Source: an uncultured Bacilli bacterium
Lineage (GTDB): Bacteria; Bacillota_I; Bacilli_A; RF39; UBA660
Assembly (NCBI GenBank): GCA_947594675.1
Contig: CANQEF010000058.1
Coordinates: 1 to 7,309 of the forward strand
Direction of reading: 5' to 3'
Length of the DNA: 7,309 nt
In this document: positions 5,170 through 7,309 of the stretch, one piece after another
How positions within the stretch are numbered: the stretch's first letter is position 1
Layout of the letters: the number at the start of each line of letters is the position of its first letter
Translations under genes and position numbers: made by a program
Notes under the pieces: model-generated
The model's input: the letters and a program-made list of their open reading frames with translations, nothing else
The model's database searches: none
What the model was told of the DNA's origin: nothing

Positions 5170-7309
5170 ATGAAAAAAATAATGGATGGTAATGAAGCAT
5201 CTAGTTATGTTTCATATAATTTTACAGAGGTAGCAGGTATTTATCCTATTACGCCTGCTTCTCCTATGGCAGAGCTTACTGATAAGTGGAGTAGTGAAGG
5301 TAAACTAAATTATTTTGGTACTCCTGTTAGAGTTGTTGAAATGGAAAGTGAGGCTGGAGCTGCTGGTATGGTTCATGGCTCACTTCAAGCTGGTGCTTTG
5401 ACTACTACTTATACAGCTAGTCAGGGATTATTGTTGATGATTCCTAATATGTATAAAATTGCTGGGGAAATGTTGCCTTGTGTTATTAATGTTGCTGCTA
5501 GATCTTTGGCAACACATGCTCTTTCTATTTTTGGTGATCATCAAGATGTTTATGCTACTAGGGCAACTGGTTTTGCAATACTTGCCTCTTCTTCTGTACA
5601 ACAAGTTATGGATTTAACTGGAGTTGCTCATTTATCTGCTATTAAGGGGAAGATTCCTTTTATAAATTTCTTTGATGGTTTTAGGACTAGTCATGAATTG
5701 CAAAAAGTTGAGGTAATTGATACTGATAGACTTAAGGATTTAATTGATGAAAAGAGTTTGACAGAGTTTCGTGAAAGAGCTATGAATCCTAAAAAACCAT
5801 CGATAAGGGGAACGGCTCAAAATGAAGATATTTATTTTCAAGCAACTGAAGTTAGAAATATATATTATGAAAAAATTCCAGATATAGTTAATGATTATAT
5901 GGAGGAAGTTAATAAAATTACTGGCAACAATTATCAGCTATTTAATTATTATGGAAGTGAAAATGCCACTAAAGTTATAGTTGCAATTGGTTCAGTTTGC
6001 GAAACGATTAAGGAGACAGTTGATTATTTGAATAATGTTAAAGGTGAAAGTGTTGGCTTAGTGGAAGTGCATTTATATAGACCTTTTAGTACGAAGTATT
6101 TCTTGAAAGTTTTGCCAAAAACTGTTAAAAAAATAGCAGTCTTAGATAGGACAAAAGAACCAGGAGCAACAGGTGAGCCTTTATATTTAGATGTTGTTGA
6201 AACAATAAAAGAAGTAGATGCTCGTGTTAATGTATATGGTGGCAGATATGGACTTTCTAGTAAAAATACAACTCCGGCTATGATAAAAGGTGTATTTGAC
6301 TTTCTAGATACAAGAGAAGTTCATAATAATTTTACAGTTGGAATTAATGATGATGTTACTAATTTGTCAATTAAGTATGATACTAAATTTAAATTGGCTA
6401 CTGATGATATAGAATTTTTAGTTTATGGATTTGGTAGTGATGGAATGGTTAGTGCCTCTAAGGATTTGATGAAGATTACTGGTACTTATACTAATGCTTA
6501 TGTTCAAGGATATTTTCAGTATGATTCTAAAAAAAGTGGCGGTGTAACAATATGTAATTTACGTTTTGGTAAGAAACCTATTAAATCTACTTACTATGTT
6601 GAAGAGGCAAGATTAATTGTTTGTACAAAAGATTCTTATTTAAAGAGATTGAGAATGCTTGATAAGATAAAAGATAAAGGTGTATTTATTTTAAATACTA
6701 GTAAGTCTCCTGATGAAGTTTTGGAATTAATGAGTAATCATGATAAAAATATTTTACAAAGTAAAAATATAAAGATGTTTTTAATTGATGCTAATAGTAT
6801 TGCTAATGAAGTTGGTTTAAATGGTAAGATTAGTGCTATTATGGAAACTTTGATATTTAAACTTGGCAAAATTGTTGATTTTGATTTTGCTGTTGGAAAG
6901 ATAAAAGAAAATTTGGCTGTTAAATTTGGCAACAAAGGTGGGGACTTAGTTTCTAAAAATATTAGGGCTGTGGAAAATAGCTTAGAGTGTTTAATTCCAG
7001 TTAAGGTTCCATATGTTGATTTTGATAAGGATATTGATAGGAAAAAATCTTTGTTTGAAACAATTGATTGTATGGAAGGGGATAGTTTACCAGTAAGTAG
7101 TTTTTTAAAAATGCCTAATGGTGAGTTTACAGCTGGTACTTCTAAGTTGGATAAAAGAGATAATAGTGAGTTAGCACCTTGCTATAATTCAGAGAATTGT
7201 ATTTCATGTAATTTATGTAGTTTGGTCTGTCCTCATGGTGTAATTAGACCTTTCTTGTTAGATGAAAAGGAGATAATAGATGCTCCTGAATCAGTTAAGA
7301 AAGAGCTTA
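5170..7309 (+). CDS. nifJ: Pyruvate:ferredoxin (flavodoxin) oxidoreductase, N-terminal 713 codons, cut by window edge
   Basis: The single-chain PFOR oxidises pyruvate with CoA to acetyl-CoA, CO2 and reduced ferredoxin in the cytoplasm. The full protein is about 1,170-1,200 residues; this part holds domains I-III and the start of the ferredoxin-like domain. Signatures: YPITPASPM (25-33, catalytic-loop Thr28), MESEAGAAG (58-66, Glu61, which activates thiamine diphosphate), TASQGLLLMIPNMYKIAGE (82-100), Arg111, GDHQD (122-126), DGFRTSHE (169-176), GFGSDG (420-425) and QGYF-YDSKKSGG (446-458) in the CoA-binding/gamma-like region. The first 4Fe-4S motif is Cys677, 680, 683 and 687, followed by PHGVIRP. 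Thr28, Glu61 and Arg111 are each offset by three from the Desulfovibrio africanus numbering I recall (31, 64, 114). GTGAGG lies 5 bases before ATG 5170. The second cluster motif and the thiamine-diphosphate domain lie beyond the edge. The reading frame is intact throughout. It implies an anaerobic fermenter. Confidence 0.97.
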   Translation, partial: MKKIMDGNEASSYVSYNFTEVAGIYPITPASPMAELTDKWSSEGKLNYFGTPVRVVEMESEAGAAGMVHGSLQAGALTTTYTASQGLLLMIPNMYKIAGEMLPCVINVAARSLATHALSIFGDHQDVYATRATGFAILASSSVQQVMDLTGVAHLSAIKGKIPFINFFDGFRTSHELQKVEVIDTDRLKDLIDEKSLTEFRERAMNPKKPSIRGTAQNEDIYFQATEVRNIYYEKIPDIVNDYMEEVNKITGNNYQLFNYYGSENATKVIVAIGSVCETIKETVDYLNNVKGESVGLVEVHLYRPFSTKYFLKVLPKTVKKIAVLDRTKEPGATGEPLYLDVVETIKEVDARVNVYGGRYGLSSKNTTPAMIKGVFDFLDTREVHNNFTVGINDDVTNLSIKYDTKFKLATDDIEFLVYGFGSDGMVSASKDLMKITGTYTNAYVQGYFQYDSKKSGGVTICNLRFGKKPIKSTYYVEEARLIVCTKDSYLKRLRMLDKIKDKGVFILNTSKSPDEVLELMSNHDKNILQSKNIKMFLIDANSIANEVGLNGKISAIMETLIFKLGKIVDFDFAVGKIKENLAVKFGNKGGDLVSKNIRAVENSLECLIPVKVPYVDFDKDIDRKKSLFETIDCMEGDSLPVSSFLKMPNGEFTAGTSKLDKRDNSELAPCYNSENCISCNLCSLVCPHGVIRPFLLDEKEIIDAPESVKKEL

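Noticed and set aside
6738..6935. Minus-strand reading frame of 65 codons
   Set aside because: It lies opposite a well-conserved part of nifJ and has no recognisable features.
5170..7309. Alternative genetic code: AGG read as Met, as I recall reported for some uncultivated Bacilli, or TGA read as Trp
   Set aside because: AGG encodes the conserved Arg172 of DGFRTSHE and Arg131 in NifJ, so it is read as Arg. Trp is always TGG and I see no in-frame TGA. All five visible stops are TAA or TAG, so TGA usage itself cannot be judged here.

Overview
The window reads as a chromosomal segment of a very AT-rich (about 30% G+C by eye), anaerobic, Gram-positive-type bacterium. The signs are strong AGAGG/AGGAG-like ribosome binding sites, extended -10 promoters, U-tract terminators, Lys-rich N-termini followed by one membrane anchor, and a pyruvate:ferredoxin oxidoreductase of the long single-chain type. 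The style fits uncultured gut Bacilli/Mollicutes-related lineages, but that placement is an inference. All genes lie on the + strand. All five visible stops are TAA or TAG, Trp is TGG, and AGG sits at conserved Arg positions.

Layout. (1) 2-151: the C-terminal end of a phosphodiester glycosidase (NAGPA-domain) protein cut by the window edge. (2) 229-1134: a two-helix membrane module resembling TrbC/VirB2-type small membrane proteins, joined through a Ser/Asp/Gly-rich linker to an extracytoplasmic SGNH hydrolase with its Ser, Asp and His motifs intact. A good intrinsic terminator follows. (3) 1229-2563: a membrane-anchored protein made of two diverged copies of a DUF6273-like domain; its promoter is built into the preceding terminator. 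(4) 2666-3724: a full-length phosphodiester glycosidase paralogous to the fragment in (1). (5) 3734-4987: a membrane-anchored polysaccharide deacetylase of the PgaB/IcaB type with two SH3-like modules, translationally close-coupled to (4). (6) 5170 to the edge: the first 713 codons of nifJ (PFOR), separated from the surface genes by a 182-bp spacer with a probable terminator, a perfect AT-rich palindrome with a TTCG loop, and a candidate promoter.

Genes 1-5 look like a cell-surface carbohydrate module. Two phosphodiester glycosidases could act on sugar-1-phosphate diesters, an SGNH enzyme could remove or move O-acyl groups, and a deacetylase could remove N-acetyl groups; the DUF6273-like protein may be an adhesin or scaffold. 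The shared substrate is not visible from sequence. nifJ is central fermentative metabolism and appears to be an independent transcription unit. The most unusual item is the fusion of the pilin-like two-helix module to an SGNH esterase; the rest is made of known families. I see no defence system, mobile element, CRISPR array, tRNA or rRNA.
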